Positions 37,883 to 48,997 of a DNA stretch of 64,000 nucleotides are shown here, in pieces; positions within the stretch are counted from its first letter, which is position 1; the number at the start of each line of letters is the position of its first letter. The DNA is from Polaromonas eurypsychrophila (lineage in GTDB: Bacteria > Pseudomonadota > Gammaproteobacteria > Burkholderiales > Burkholderiaceae_C), in NCBI RefSeq assembly GCF_014641715.1, contig NZ_BMIG01000006.1, positions 1 to 64,000 on the forward strand, written 5' to 3'. The notes under the pieces are model-generated. The model was not told the origin of the DNA, ran no database searches, and saw only the letters and a list, made by a program, of their open reading frames with translations. Position numbers and translations under genes: made by a program.

Positions 37883-39851
37883 GCAGGTCCAGACGTTCGT
37901 TGAGCTCGTCTTCTGATGCCAGCCGTTGCATGGCAGGCAAGGCCCGCAGCAGGCGCTTGCCATAACCCATGACAGCCAGACGGCTGTCGCAAATCACCAG
38001 CACCCCCTGATCGGTTTCGCGGCGGATGAGTCGGCCTGCGCCCTGCTTGAGCGCCACAGCCGCCTCCGGAAGGAAATAGTCGTTGAAGGCGCTTTTGCCG
38101 TCCGACTCCAGCGCCCGCGACTTGGCTTCTACCATGGGATCGTTGGGCGGAGGAAATGGCAATTTGTCGATGATTACCAGTTGCAACGCCTCGCCAGGCA
38201 CGTCGATACCCTCCCAAAACGACGCAGACGCAACCAGTACGCAAGCACGGCCACCGCCACCGTTGCCCTGACGGAAGCGTTCAATGAGCGCACGTTTGGG
38301 CATCGCACCTTGCACCAGAACCTCGATGTCACCCGCACCGTCGAAAGTCGACTGCAGCGCGTCACCAATGGCGCGCAAAGCGCGCAAGGTGGTGGTCAGC
38401 ACCATCGTGCGCCCGCCCAGCCGACGCGCCCAGCTCGCCGCCGATGCTGCAACAGCCGCCGTATGTGCCGCGTCACCCGGTTTGGGAAAGTTGCGCGGAA
38501 CATAAAACGCAGCCTGCCGTGCATAGTCGAACGGACTGCCGACCCGCAACACCGACGCCTGCGTCAACCCGCAAGGCCCGGTGAACCAGCTCAGGCGCTC
38601 GTCATCGCCCAGCGTTGCCGATGTGAATATCCAGGACTTCGCCGCAGCCTTGTCGTCCGTGAACACCCGTGCCTGGATGGCCTTCGCAATGTCCAGCGGC
38701 GACTCCACCAGGCGCAACTGTGTCCCCACATCAAGCCAGCGGACTCCGCCTGGCTCGGTCGGCGCTGAAAATGCCCGCGTACGTTCTGCCAGTTCTAGCG
38801 CGCGTTCATGCAAGCGCACAAAGTCGGGCGCCATTTCAGTGACGCTGTCCAGGGCTTCACACGCAGCCTGCAGCGAGTTGCCGAGCGCTGCCAGGGCGGT
38901 TGACCACTCGGCAGCGTTCAGCCCTTCGGGAAAGGTATCGTTCCAGCGCAGCTTGCTGCCCGGATAAGCATTGCCCACGGTCAGACGCAGATCACGGGCC
39001 GCATGCTCGGTGGCGCCCGACAAAGCCTGCCAGTCCACCAGCCCGCGCGCCAGTTGCAAACCGGTGGCCAGCATATCGCGCGAAAAATCAAGCACTTGCC
39101 CTGTCGACAGGTTCTTCCCAAGAAACTGCACGCCCGTTTCGTTGAGCTGGTGCGCTTCGTCAAAAATGGCGATGCGTACTGTGGGCAGCAATTCCGCCAT
39201 GCCTGATTCCCGTACCGCCAGATCGGCAAAAAACAAATGGTGGTTGATAACCACCACATCGGCGGCGAGCGCCTCACGCCGCGCGTGATTGACATGACAG
39301 CCGCGAAACCGCGGGCACTGCGAACCCAGACAATTTTCACGTGTGGAGCTTACCCAGGGGATCACGGGTGAGCGTTCATCGAGGCCTGGCAACTCCGCCA
39401 GGTCACCGGTAGCAGTGCCTTGCGCCCACCTCTCCACTTTGGCGAGTGCGCCCAGCGACGTGCGCTCGGGAAAACTCGCATCATGGCGAGCCATCTCCAT
39501 GCGGTGCAGGCACAGATAGCTGCCGCGCCCCTTGAGCAGAGCCGTGCTGACAGGTACACCGAGCGCCTTGACGAGAGCCGGCAGATCGCGCCCAAACAAC
39601 TGGTCCTGCAGCGCCTTGGTTGCGGTCGACAACAACACACGCTCTCCACTGAGCAAGGCCGGCACCAGATAGGAAAAAGTCTTGCCAACCCCGGTACTTG
39701 CCTCGACGACCAGCGGATAAGCACCTTCAATCGCCTGCGCCACGGCTAACGCCATCTCGGTCTGCCCGCTGCGGGGAACAAAGTGCTCGGTGGCGCGCGA
39801 CAGCACGCCCTCAGGGGCGAAGGCCGCCAGAACTTGGGATGCCAGATTCAT
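37845..39851 (-). CDS. DinG/YoaA-family ATP-dependent DNA helicase
   Basis: 668 residues, an XPD-like superfamily 2 helicase. Walker A is in VEASTGVGKTFSYLVPALL and the box II motif is DEAH (IAIFDEAHQL). Cysteines in GSYLCLHRME, ENCLGSQCPRFRGC suggest the Fe-S cluster expected of YoaA. QGAGRLIR-type motif VI lies near the end. It probably unwinds damaged or R-loop DNA. The C-terminal end overlaps the convergent bamD gene by 38 bp. The start overlaps the stop of the DUF465 gene. Confidence 0.88.
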   Translation of the reverse strand: MNLASQVLAAFAPEGVLSRATEHFVPRSGQTEMALAVAQAIEGAYPLVVEASTGVGKTFSYLVPALLSGERVLLSTATKALQDQLFGRDLPALVKALGVPVSTALLKGRGSYLCLHRMEMARHDASFPERTSLGALAKVERWAQGTATGDLAELPGLDERSPVIPWVSSTRENCLGSQCPRFRGCHVNHARREALAADVVVINHHLFFADLAVRESGMAELLPTVRIAIFDEAHQLNETGVQFLGKNLSTGQVLDFSRDMLATGLQLARGLVDWQALSGATEHAARDLRLTVGNAYPGSKLRWNDTFPEGLNAAEWSTALAALGNSLQAACEALDSVTEMAPDFVRLHERALELAERTRAFSAPTEPGGVRWLDVGTQLRLVESPLDIAKAIQARVFTDDKAAAKSWIFTSATLGDDERLSWFTGPCGLTQASVLRVGSPFDYARQAAFYVPRNFPKPGDAAHTAAVAASAASWARRLGGRTMVLTTTLRALRAIGDALQSTFDGAGDIEVLVQGAMPKRALIERFRQGNGGGGRACVLVASASFWEGIDVPGEALQLVIIDKLPFPPPNDPMVEAKSRALESDGKSAFNDYFLPEAAVALKQGAGRLIRRETDQGVLVICDSRLAVMGYGKRLLRALPAMQRLASEDELNERLDLLTRSGTTATQLT

Positions 39852-40054
39852 CAGGCAGGTTCAGGGGGTTCCAGCGACATCTCGAGTAGGGCGATCTGGT
39901 CCCGCAGCAGCAAGCGCCGCTTTTTCAGGCGCCTGAGCATCAACTCATTGATTGGAACCGCATGCGATGTGATGTCGACCAGTGCATTGAGGTCTGCATG
40001 TTCGATTCTCAGGTCAATCAGATGGCGCTCCGGAGAGTGTAGATTTGTGTCCAA
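39851..40054 (-). CDS. DUF465 (YdcH-like) small protein
   Basis: About 67 residues. LRIEHADLNALVD followed by PINELMLRRLKKRRLLLRDQI is the DUF465 signature, probably a coiled-coil hairpin. The function is unknown. Both available starts in this frame are TTG (40054 and 40129); 40054 gives the usual family length and does not run into the divergent PP2C gene. The stop overlaps the start of the helicase gene (TGATG), so the two form an operon. Confidence 0.75.
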   Translation of the reverse strand: MDTNLHSPERHLIDLRIEHADLNALVDITSHAVPINELMLRRLKKRRLLLRDQIALLEMSLEPPEPA

Positions 40055-40121
40055 GGTTTTTTTATCCGCGCAGGCTGCTTCGTCTGATAATACGTCGATT
40101 ACAGAGATATATCGAGTCAAG

Positions 40122-40880
40122 ATGTCCAAAGGTTATCGAATCACAGCGTCCACCGGTATTCACAAGGGAGACCGCGACTATCAGCAGGACCAGGTTGCAC
40201 TGCTCAGCCATCCGCACATTGCAGGCTGCATGCTCGGCATCGTGGCGGATGGAATGGGCGGACGCAGCGGCGGGCGCAAGGCATCGGACCAGGTCATGAT
40301 GACCGCCAAGCAATTGTTTGAGCGTTATGCACCGGCCAGCGATGATGCACCTCTCATGCTCAAGCAATTGGTGGAGGAAGCACACACCGTCATCAAGCTG
40401 ACCGCCATTTCCGCCGAACAGGAGCCGCACAGCACGCTGGCCGCGTTTCTGATCAACCCGGCCGGCGATTGCCATTGGGTGCATGCCGGCGATTCGCGTG
40501 TCTATCATTTTCACGGTGCCAAAATCGTGACGCGCACCATCGACCACTCCTACGTACAAACGCTGGTGGATAAAGGTGAGATCAGCGAAGACGAAGCCAA
40601 CGTCCACCCGCAGTCGAATATCCTAATGGGCTGCCTGGGGACCGAAGAAGGCCCGCCCGTCACCCAGCATTTCATACCGCAGTTGCGCCCCGGAGATGCA
40701 TTGATCGCCTGCAGCGACGGCGTGTGGCACTACTTCAGTCCCAACGAAATAGGTTCTGCGCTGTCCATGCTGTCACCGCGCGAAGCGACGGAATTCTTGA
40801 TTCAAAAAGCCCGCTCTCGCGCCCATGGTGGCGGTGACAACCTGTCGCTGGTCATCGTCAAGCTCGAAGCCCTCGAATAA
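40122..40880 (+). CDS. PP2C-family serine/threonine protein phosphatase
   Basis: 252 residues. The metal-binding PPM motifs are in place: RDYQQDQ, ADGMGG, HAGDSRVY, CSDGVWHYF and GGDNLSLV. Such enzymes remove phosphate from Ser/Thr in bacterial signalling pathways, often opposite an Hanks-type kinase. No kinase or FHA gene is adjacent here. ATG 40122. Divergent from the DUF465-helicase pair. Confidence 0.9.
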   Translation: MSKGYRITASTGIHKGDRDYQQDQVALLSHPHIAGCMLGIVADGMGGRSGGRKASDQVMMTAKQLFERYAPASDDAPLMLKQLVEEAHTVIKLTAISAEQEPHSTLAAFLINPAGDCHWVHAGDSRVYHFHGAKIVTRTIDHSYVQTLVDKGEISEDEANVHPQSNILMGCLGTEEGPPVTQHFIPQLRPGDALIACSDGVWHYFSPNEIGSALSMLSPREATEFLIQKARSRAHGGGDNLSLVIVKLEALE

Positions 40881-40893
40881 AGCCGCAGGGACC

Positions 40894-41538
40894 CTAAGGC
40901 GGCGTGGGAAGGGTTTTGGCCGGCGCTTTGGTCTGTTCGCGCTGTTTTTGGTCGCGGCTGGCTTTTCGCTCTTTCACCTCCTGCTGCTTGTCATTGTATT
41001 TTTCGACTTCGGCAGCAATGGCGGCCTGCTTGTCTGCGCGGGCTTGCGCTCTTTCCTGAGAGCCCTTGGCCCGGTTCGCGGCATCTGCGGCATTGAGCGC
41101 TTCGTTTTGCTTGAGGATGCCCCGCTCGTCGGCCTTTTGCTGCGTACGCTCAACCCGTTCCCGTGTTTCCTGCAAGGCCTGGATGCGACGCTCAGCGGCC
41201 TGCGCCTGCGCTTCGGCGGATGATTTTTCCTCTGTTTTCTGAATCTGCGCGGCAGCCTTTTCCTTGCGCTCCCGATCATTGAGGGCAACCTCCTGCTGCC
41301 GCAATAAAGCCATGGCATCACGCCGGCGCGGCTGAACATCCTTGAGGCAGCTATTGGTGAAGAACTTTTTGTAACAAGCAGCTTCTTCCACGTCGAAGCC
41401 GGCCTCCAGCGCAAGCCTTTCAGTGTTGATGCGTTCGCGCTCCATCTGCGCAGCCGGGGAAAAAAGGTCCTCCCGGGGCTGCGCCGCAACCATGGGGGCG
41501 ACTGTCAAGGCCAGCAGCAAAAGAAGTGTTTTTTTCAT
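40894..41538 (-). CDS. Exported coiled-coil protein of unknown function
   Basis: 214 residues. A cleavable signal peptide (MKKTLLLLLALTVAPMVAAQ) is followed by a short region with two cysteines (CYKKFFTNSC), which may form a disulfide. A long Lys/Glu/Gln/Ala-rich coiled coil fills about residues 85-195. I recall proteins of this shape in Burkholderiales but no function. The ATG overlaps the zapE stop by four bases, so it belongs to the odh-lpdA-zapE run. Probably periplasmic. Confidence 0.7.
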   Translation of the reverse strand: MKKTLLLLLALTVAPMVAAQPREDLFSPAAQMERERINTERLALEAGFDVEEAACYKKFFTNSCLKDVQPRRRDAMALLRQQEVALNDRERKEKAAAQIQKTEEKSSAEAQAQAAERRIQALQETRERVERTQQKADERGILKQNEALNAADAANRAKGSQERAQARADKQAAIAAEVEKYNDKQQEVKERKASRDQKQREQTKAPAKTLPTPP

Positions 41539-42632
41539 GTCAGGGTGGTATCCACGTCTCGCCGATCCAGCGCCAGAAATTCCGCAGATTGCATCTCATT
41601 AAGCCTCGAAATCGTGCGGGGAAACTCATGGGCCAGCGGGCCCACGGTGTACAACGCCTCAGGCATTACCTCCGCCGACATGATGAGTTTGACCCGGCGG
41701 TCGTAAAGCACATCCACCAGCCAGGTAAAGCGGCGGGCCTCAGAAGCCATGCGAACCGGCATGTAAGGTACATCGCTGAGCAACACCGTATGAAACTGGG
41801 TGGCAATCTCCAGGTAATCGTTTTGTGAACGCGGTCCACCGCACAGGGTCTTGAAGTCGAACCACACGACGCCCCCGGCCTTGCGCCTGGCCTGGATCTG
41901 GCGCGACTCGATCTGCAGCACGGGAGACTCATCCTGAGACTCGGCCAGACGCTCAAAAGTTTCCTTCATTTCCGCGTCGGCCTGTGGACCCAGCGGTGTG
42001 TGGTACAGCCGGACCTGCTCCAGCGTGCGCCGCCGGTAGTCCGTGCCGTTGTCAACACTCAGCACCTCCAGGTTTTCCTTGAGCAGCTCAATCGCCGGAA
42101 ACATGCGCTCCCGGTGCATGCCGTTGGGATACAAATCATCGGGGTGAAAGTTGGATGTGGTCACAAACCCGACACCGTTGTCGAACAGCGCCGTCAGCAG
42201 GCGATGCAGGATCATGGCATCGGTGATGTCGGCGATGTGAAATTCATCAAAACAGATCAACCGGTAACGCTTTGCAATGCGTCTGCCCAACTCGTCCAGC
42301 GGATTGACCACGCCCTGCAGATCGCGCAACTCACGGTGCACCTCACGCATGAACTCGTGAAAATGCAGCCGCGTCTTGCGTTTGAGCGGGACCGCGTTGT
42401 AAAAGCAGTCCATTAGAAAGCTCTTGCCGCGCCCGACCCCACCGTGCATGTAGACACCCTGCGGAATGTCGGGCCAGTTGATCAGTTTTTTCAGCGGGTT
42501 GGAGCGTTGTTCCTTGAACGCCGCCCACTCTGTGGCACAGCGTTCAAGCGCCTCCACCGCACGCAACTGAGCCGGGTCACTGGTGTAGCCCCGTGTTTTA
42601 AGTTCAGACGCGTACTCCGCTTGTACGGACAT
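41535..42632 (-). CDS. zapE: Cell division ATPase ZapE (AFG1-like)
   Basis: 365 residues. Walker A lies in YMHGGVGRGKSFLMD, Walker B in LICFDEFHIADITD, and the R-finger region follows. ZapE is an AFG1/LACE1-type ATPase that acts on FtsZ rings. ATG 42632 (MSVQAEYASEL) is preferred; an upstream TTG would add six residues. It follows lpdA by about 20 bases. Confidence 0.9.
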   Translation of the reverse strand: MSVQAEYASELKTRGYTSDPAQLRAVEALERCATEWAAFKEQRSNPLKKLINWPDIPQGVYMHGGVGRGKSFLMDCFYNAVPLKRKTRLHFHEFMREVHRELRDLQGVVNPLDELGRRIAKRYRLICFDEFHIADITDAMILHRLLTALFDNGVGFVTTSNFHPDDLYPNGMHRERMFPAIELLKENLEVLSVDNGTDYRRRTLEQVRLYHTPLGPQADAEMKETFERLAESQDESPVLQIESRQIQARRKAGGVVWFDFKTLCGGPRSQNDYLEIATQFHTVLLSDVPYMPVRMASEARRFTWLVDVLYDRRVKLIMSAEVMPEALYTVGPLAHEFPRTISRLNEMQSAEFLALDRRDVDTTLT

Positions 42633-42652
42633 CGTGGCGTTGGCCCGCAAGC

Positions 42653-44080
<1,428 letters not shown>

Positions 44081-44090
44081 GCGTGGCTCC

Positions 44091-45356
44091 TTAAATGTCA
44101 AACAACAGGCGTGCCGGGTCTTCCAGCGCTTCCTTCATCGCGACCAGTCCGAGCACAGCTTCGCGGCCGTCGACGATGCGGTGGTCGTAGCTCATCGCCA
44201 GATAGTTCATCGGGCGCACCAAGATCTGGCCGTTTTCGACCACCGCACGGTCCTTGGTCGCGTGCACGCCCAGGATGGCGGACTGGGGCGGGTTTATGAT
44301 GGGGGTGGACAGCATCGAGCCGAACACGCCGCCATTGGAGATCGAGAAAGTGCCGCCGGTCATCTCTTCGATGCCGAGCTTGCCGTCACGCGCCTTGGCG
44401 CCGTACTCGGCGATCTTCTTTTCGATCTCCGCAAAACTCATCTGATCGGCATTGCGCAGGATGGGGACCACCAGGCCGCGCGGCGAACCGACAGCGATGC
44501 CGATGTCGAAATAGCCGTGGTAGACGATGTCGTTGCCGTCCACCGAGGCGTTGAGCACCGGGTATTTTTTCAGCGCATGCACCGCCGCCTTGACAAAAAA
44601 GCTCATGAAACCGATTTTGGTGCCGTGCTCTTTTTCGAACTTTTCCTGGAAGCGTTTGCGCATCTCCATCACCGGGGCCATGTTGACCTCGTTAAAGGTG
44701 GTCAGGATGGCGTTGGTCGATTGCGATTGCAGCAGGCGCTCGGCGATACGCGCACGCAGGCGGCTCATGGGCACGCGCTGCTCGGGGCGGTCGCCAAGGT
44801 CGTTCGCCTTTGCCGGCGCTGCCACTTGAGGCAAGGAAGTGGCCGAATCCCTTGTCGGGATTGAGCTGGCAGCTATTGATTTAGGAGCATAACCGGAGGC
44901 CACGGCGCCCAGCACGTCGCCCTTGGTGACACGGCCGTCCTTGCCGGTGCCGGCCACCGAGCCGGCGGCCAACTGGTTGTCGGCCATCAGCTTGGCAGCG
45001 GCAGGCATCGCCACACCGGCCATGCTGCCACCCGCCGCGCCAAGGGCTGGTGCCGGCACTGAAGCTCCAGCGGTAACAGGCGCTGCGGGTGCAGGCACGG
45101 CGGCGGCCACCTTGCCTTCGGTATCAATCCGGGCAATCAGCTGCTCGGCAGTCACCGTGCCGCCATCGGCCACGAGGATTTCAGACAACACACCGGCGGC
45201 CGGGGCCGGTACTTCCAGCACCACCTTGTCGGTTTCGATCTCGATCAGGATTTCATCGATGGCGATGGAATCGCCGACTTTTTTCTTCCACTGCAGCATG
45301 GTCGCTTCGGCGACTGATTCGGACAGTTGGGGGACTTTGACTTCTACGGTAGCCAT
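44091..45356 (-). CDS. odhB: Dihydrolipoyllysine-residue succinyltransferase (E2 of 2-oxoglutarate dehydrogenase)
   Basis: 421 residues. One lipoyl domain with the lipoylated lysine K44 in EIETDKVV, a flexible Ala/Pro linker, a peripheral-subunit-binding domain (about 115-150, ending [10 protein letters not shown]), and a catalytic domain with [13 protein letters not shown]. It passes succinyl groups to CoA in the TCA cycle. The linker after the binding domain (around residues 155-162) includes a fragment that resembles the left half of the dispersed ~60-bp repeat (44869-44890). Confidence 0.96.
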   Translation of the reverse strand: MATVEVKVPQLSESVAEATMLQWKKKVGDSIAIDEILIEIETDKVVLEVPAPAAGVLSEILVADGGTVTAEQLIARIDTEGKVAAAVPAPAAPVTAGASVPAPALGAAGGSMAGVAMPAAAKLMADNQLAAGSVAGTGKDGRVTKGDVLGAVASGYAPKSIAASSIPTRDSATSLPQVAAPAKANDLGDRPEQRVPMSRLRARIAERLLQSQSTNAILTTFNEVNMAPVMEMRKRFQEKFEKEHGTKIGFMSFFVKAAVHALKKYPVLNASVDGNDIVYHGYFDIGIAVGSPRGLVVPILRNADQMSFAEIEKKIAEYGAKARDGKLGIEEMTGGTFSISNGGVFGSMLSTPIINPPQSAILGVHATKDRAVVENGQILVRPMNYLAMSYDHRIVDGREAVLGLVAMKEALEDPARLLFDI

Positions 45357-45417
45357 TTAAATTCTTTCGGTATGGGGGGAGTGACCAAGCACGCGCCACG
45401 GGGCGCGCGGCCGGTTT

Positions 45418-48297
45418 TTATTTGGTCAGGATGAAGCCCTTGAGCTTGCCGAAGGCGCCGTCAACCAGCGCTTTTTGCTGCTCCTGATGCAGGTGCGAAT
45501 ACCCGACAGCCGGCGAAGCGGACGCCGCGCGGCCTGAATAACCCAGCTTCTGGCCTTCCGACATGTTCTCGTGGATGTAGTGCTGCACGAAGAACCAGGC
45601 GCCCTGGTTTTGCGGCTCGTCCTGGCACCACACCACCTCGGTGAGGCTGGGGTACTTCTTGAGTTCGCTGGCAAACGCCTTGTGCGGAAAGGGATAAAGC
45701 TGCTCTACACGCAGGATGGCGACATCGTCCGCGCCTTTCTCCTCGCGTTTTTTGGCCAGGTCGTAGTAGACCTTGCCGGAGCAGGCAATCACGCGCTTGA
45801 CCTTGTCGGCCTTGAGCTCGCGGCTGTCTGGAATCACGGTCTGGAAGCTTCCCTTGGTGAACTCGCTCAGCGGCGAGGTGGCATCCTTGTTGCGCAGCAG
45901 CGACTTGGGCGTCATGATAATCAGCGGCTTGCGCAGGTTGCGCACCATCTGGCGCCGCAGCACGTGGAAGATCTGCGCCGCCGTTGTTGGCTGCACCACC
46001 TGCATGTTGGTGTCGGCCGACAACTGCATGAAACGCTCAAGGCGTGCCGAGCTGTGCTCCGGGCCCTGGCCTTCGTAGCCGTGCGGCAACATCAAGGTGA
46101 TGCCGTTGACGCGACCCCACTTCACTTCACCCGAGGCGATGAACTGGTCGATCACGACCTGCGCGCCGTTGACGAAGTCGCCGAACTGGGCTTCCCAGAT
46201 CACCAGCGTGTTCGGGTCGTTGGACGCATAGCCGTATTCGAAAGCCAGCACGGCCTCTTCGGACAGGATGGAGTCGATCACCACAAACGGTGCCTGGTTC
46301 TCGGCGACGTTTTGCAGCGGCACATAGGTGCCGGTATCCCACTTTTCGCGGCTCTGGTCGTGAATCACGGCGTGGCGGTGCGTGAAGGTGCCGCGTCCAC
46401 AATCCTCACCTGACAAACGTACCGGGTAGCCGCTGGCCACCAGCGAGGCGAATGCCATGTGCTCACCCATGCCCCAGTCGACCGGGATGTCGCCCCGTCC
46501 CATGGCCGCGCGATCGTCATAGACCTTCTTGACGAGTTGGTGCGCCGTCACGGTGGCAGGAATGGTGCTGACTTTTTCGGCCAAGCGTTTCCATTCAGCC
46601 ATCGGGATCGCCGTGTCGCCGGCATCTGTCCACTTTTTGCCGAGGTAAGGACTCCAGTCCACCGCGTAGTTGCTCTTGAAGTTGGTCAGCACAGGGTCGA
46701 AGGTGCTCTTGCCGGCATCAAGTGCAGCGCGCACAGCCTTGACCATGTCGTCGCCCAGCGTCTCGCCCATGCCCTGGGCCGACAGCTTGTCGGCATAAAG
46801 GCGGCGGGTACCGGGGTGCTGTGCAATTTTTTTGTACATCAGCGGCTGGGTCAGCGCGGGGGTATCCTGCTCGTTGTGGCCAAGTTTGCGGAAACAGATG
46901 ATGTCGACCACGACGTCTTTCTGGAACTCCATGCGGAACTCGAGCGCCCATTGGGTGGCCAGCACCACGGCTTCCGGATCGTCGCCGTTGACGTGTAACA
47001 CCGGCGCTTCAATCATCTTGACGACGTCGGTGCAATACAGCGTTGAGCGGCTGTCGCGCGGGTCGCTGGTGGTGAAACCGATCTGGTTGTTGATCACGAT
47101 ATGCACCGTGCCGCCGGTGGAATAACCCCGTGTTTCGGCCAGCGCCAGCGTTTCCATGACAACGCCCTGCCCGGCAAAGGCCGCGTCGCCGTGCACGAGA
47201 ACCGGCAACACCTGCAGCCCCTTGGGGTCGGCGCGACGATCCATGCGGGCGCGCACCGAACCTTCGACCACGGGGTTAACGATCTCGAGATGCGAGGGAT
47301 TGAAGGCCAGGCTCAGGTGCACCGGACCGCCAGGCGTGGTCACGTCCGAACTGAAACCCTGGTGGTACTTGACGTCACCACTGGGCAGGTCTTCCGGCGC
47401 AGTGTGGTCAAACTCGGCAAAAAGGCTGGCTGGCACTTTGCCCAGCGAGTTGACAAGCACGTTGAGACGGCCGCGGTGCGCCATGCCAATCACGATTTCC
47501 TTGATGCCTATGCTGCCGCCGCGCTGGATCAACTCGTCCATGCTGGCGATGAAACTTTCACCGCCTTCAAGCGAAAAACGTTTCTGGCCGACGTATTTGG
47601 TGTGCAGGAAACGCTCCAGACCCTCGGCCGCGCTCAGCCGGTCCAGGATGTGAAGCTTTTTTTCCTTGGTGAAGTGGGGTTTGCTGCGGATGCTTTCGAG
47701 CTTTTGCTGCCACCAGCGCTTTTGCGCCTGGTCGGTCATGTACATGTACTCGGCGCCAATCGTGCCGCAGTAGGTTTCGCGCAGCGCATTGAGCAACTCG
47801 CGCAGGCTCATGGTGTCCTTGCCAAAGAAGGTGTTGCTGGTGTTGAACACCGTTTCCTGGTCGGCATCGCTGAACCCGTAAAACGACGAATCCAGCTCGG
47901 GAATATTGTCGCGCTCGGCGCGTTTGAGCGGGTCCAGATCAGCCCAGCGGGCGCCGACGTTGCGGTAGGCAGCAATCAGTTGCTGCACGGCCGTGCGCTT
48001 GCGGCCCATTTCGGAGTCGGCACCACTGGCGACAACCACTTTGGTCTGGCCCTGCTTGGCACGCTCGGCAAAAGCATTGACGACCGGCAGGTGCGGCACG
48101 TCCTTGGCATTGCTGCCGTCAACGGCGGGGACGTTTTGCAGGGCGTCGAAATACTCGCGCCAGTTATCGGGCACGCTGCCAGGGTTGGCGAGGTAGTTTT
48201 CGTACATCTCCTCGACATAAGGCGCATTGCCGCCGAAGAGATAGGTGTTGCCCTGATAGGCCGAATAGACGGACGATGCCGCCGGGATTGAACTCAT
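45418..48297 (-). CDS. odhA: 2-oxoglutarate dehydrogenase E1 component
   Basis: 959 residues, thiamine-diphosphate enzyme of the TCA cycle. FLHTKYVGQKRFSLEG, GMAHRGRLNVLVN, and LMLPHGYEGQGPEHSSARLE are classical SucA blocks. The ATG at 48297 has a strong GGAGGT nearby. A small hairpin (GTTTCC-CTTGA-GGAAAC, 48311-48327) lies just upstream of the ribosome binding site. First gene of the odhA-odhB-lpdA-zapE run. Confidence 0.97.
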   Translation of the reverse strand: MSSIPAASSVYSAYQGNTYLFGGNAPYVEEMYENYLANPGSVPDNWREYFDALQNVPAVDGSNAKDVPHLPVVNAFAERAKQGQTKVVVASGADSEMGRKRTAVQQLIAAYRNVGARWADLDPLKRAERDNIPELDSSFYGFSDADQETVFNTSNTFFGKDTMSLRELLNALRETYCGTIGAEYMYMTDQAQKRWWQQKLESIRSKPHFTKEKKLHILDRLSAAEGLERFLHTKYVGQKRFSLEGGESFIASMDELIQRGGSIGIKEIVIGMAHRGRLNVLVNSLGKVPASLFAEFDHTAPEDLPSGDVKYHQGFSSDVTTPGGPVHLSLAFNPSHLEIVNPVVEGSVRARMDRRADPKGLQVLPVLVHGDAAFAGQGVVMETLALAETRGYSTGGTVHIVINNQIGFTTSDPRDSRSTLYCTDVVKMIEAPVLHVNGDDPEAVVLATQWALEFRMEFQKDVVVDIICFRKLGHNEQDTPALTQPLMYKKIAQHPGTRRLYADKLSAQGMGETLGDDMVKAVRAALDAGKSTFDPVLTNFKSNYAVDWSPYLGKKWTDAGDTAIPMAEWKRLAEKVSTIPATVTAHQLVKKVYDDRAAMGRGDIPVDWGMGEHMAFASLVASGYPVRLSGEDCGRGTFTHRHAVIHDQSREKWDTGTYVPLQNVAENQAPFVVIDSILSEEAVLAFEYGYASNDPNTLVIWEAQFGDFVNGAQVVIDQFIASGEVKWGRVNGITLMLPHGYEGQGPEHSSARLERFMQLSADTNMQVVQPTTAAQIFHVLRRQMVRNLRKPLIIMTPKSLLRNKDATSPLSEFTKGSFQTVIPDSRELKADKVKRVIACSGKVYYDLAKKREEKGADDVAILRVEQLYPFPHKAFASELKKYPSLTEVVWCQDEPQNQGAWFFVQHYIHENMSEGQKLGYSGRAASASPAVGYSHLHQEQQKALVDGAFGKLKGFILTK

Positions 48298-48459
48298 TAC
48301 GCTGACCTCCGTTTCCCTTGAGGAAACATTAGCTGACCACAGCAGGATGTGGCTGGTTGATTAACCTTCCGCGAACACGGCTTGACCGATTGGCGGATGC
48401 GACTGTGGCAAGGAAGGGCCTTCAGAAACAACTTTGATTGTGCCACCGAATACCCCAAC

Positions 48460-48499
48460 GACAAAACCCGGACCACCACAAAGGCGTCCGGGTTTTGTC
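48460..48499. terminator. Perfect 14-bp inverted repeat, bidirectional terminator
   Basis: GACAAAACCCGGAC (48460-48473) and its exact complement (48486-48499) around a 12-base loop, with A and T runs inside the arms. It separates the odhA leader from the sox region and can stop leftward read-through from the decayed soxB. Confidence 0.75.
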
Positions 48500-48533
48500 A
48501 CGAGGCCGTCAACTGGCGGTGATTTGCAGCGTC

Positions 48534-48860
48534 TCAGGCCCGGCCAGGATTGCCCGCCACGCCGATCAGGGCCGGCACATTGAGCTTGGGCGGTTTGATG
48601 ACTTTTTTAGCCTGCAGGTAAGTCTCGACGACTTCCCAGGCTGGCGGTCCGGCATTTTTGCTGCCCTCGGCCACCGGCACCCAACCAGCTACCTTGTAGG
48701 TTTTATGGGCTTCAATCAATTTGCCGGTCACTTCAAGTCCAGAATCTCTAAAACTTGCCATTGGTGCCCGCATTGGTGACGATGGTATGACCATCCAAGT
48801 TTTTCACAAACACAGGCACGCCTTAATGCGTGTGGCCGCCCAACACCCCACCCATTGCCA
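48534..48860 (-). pseudogene. Decayed second soxB copy
   Basis: Read on the minus strand, two pieces of SoxB are recognisable. The first (about 48748-48845) reads VLGGHTH, a stop (TAA at 48823-48825), then GVPVFVKNLDGHTIVTNAG and NGKF and another stop; it matches the GGHTHDGVPVPTMVKNAVG region of the intact SoxB. The second (about 48534-48735) reads GKLIEAHKTYKVAGWVPV, KNAGPPAWEVVETYLQAKKV and matches the SoxB C-terminus. They are out of frame with each other and about 210 residues between them are missing. It differs from the intact soxB at many positions, so it is a divergent copy and not a recent duplicate. Confidence 0.85.
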
Positions 48861-48884
48861 GTACAGGGTAATCACTAAAGGCAC

Positions 48885-48910
48885 TTAATATAAGTCCGAC
48901 GTTATATAAG
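48885..48910. promoter_or_regulatory. Candidate ArsR/SoxR operator upstream of the pseudoazurin gene
   Basis: TTAATATAAG, six bases, then GTTATATAAG. It resembles the operator-like palindrome in front of the ArsR gene (60120-60147), with the same 6-base spacing, though the right half is less symmetric. It lies about 90-110 bases before the pseudoazurin ATG, a normal place for a promoter. Binding is an inference. Confidence 0.45.
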
Positions 48911-48935
48911 CGAGCACTGTTATTTTGCGTGTTCG

Positions 48936-48960
48936 CTGTGCGATTTAGAAAATCGCACAG
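48936..48960. promoter_or_regulatory. 11-bp perfect hairpin in the pseudoazurin leader
   Basis: CTGTGCGATTT, loop AGA, then AAATCGCACAG. It lies 38 bases before the ATG and is not followed by a T tract. It could stabilise the mRNA or bind a regulator. Confidence 0.55.
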
Positions 48961-48997
48961 ATCAATTTTTATCAAGCTTTATACAAAGGTACTGGAC

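Noticed and set aside
48961..48976. FNR box before the pseudoazurin gene (ATCAA-N5-ATCAA)
   Set aside because: The two halves are direct repeats; an FNR site needs TTGAT-N4-ATCAA.
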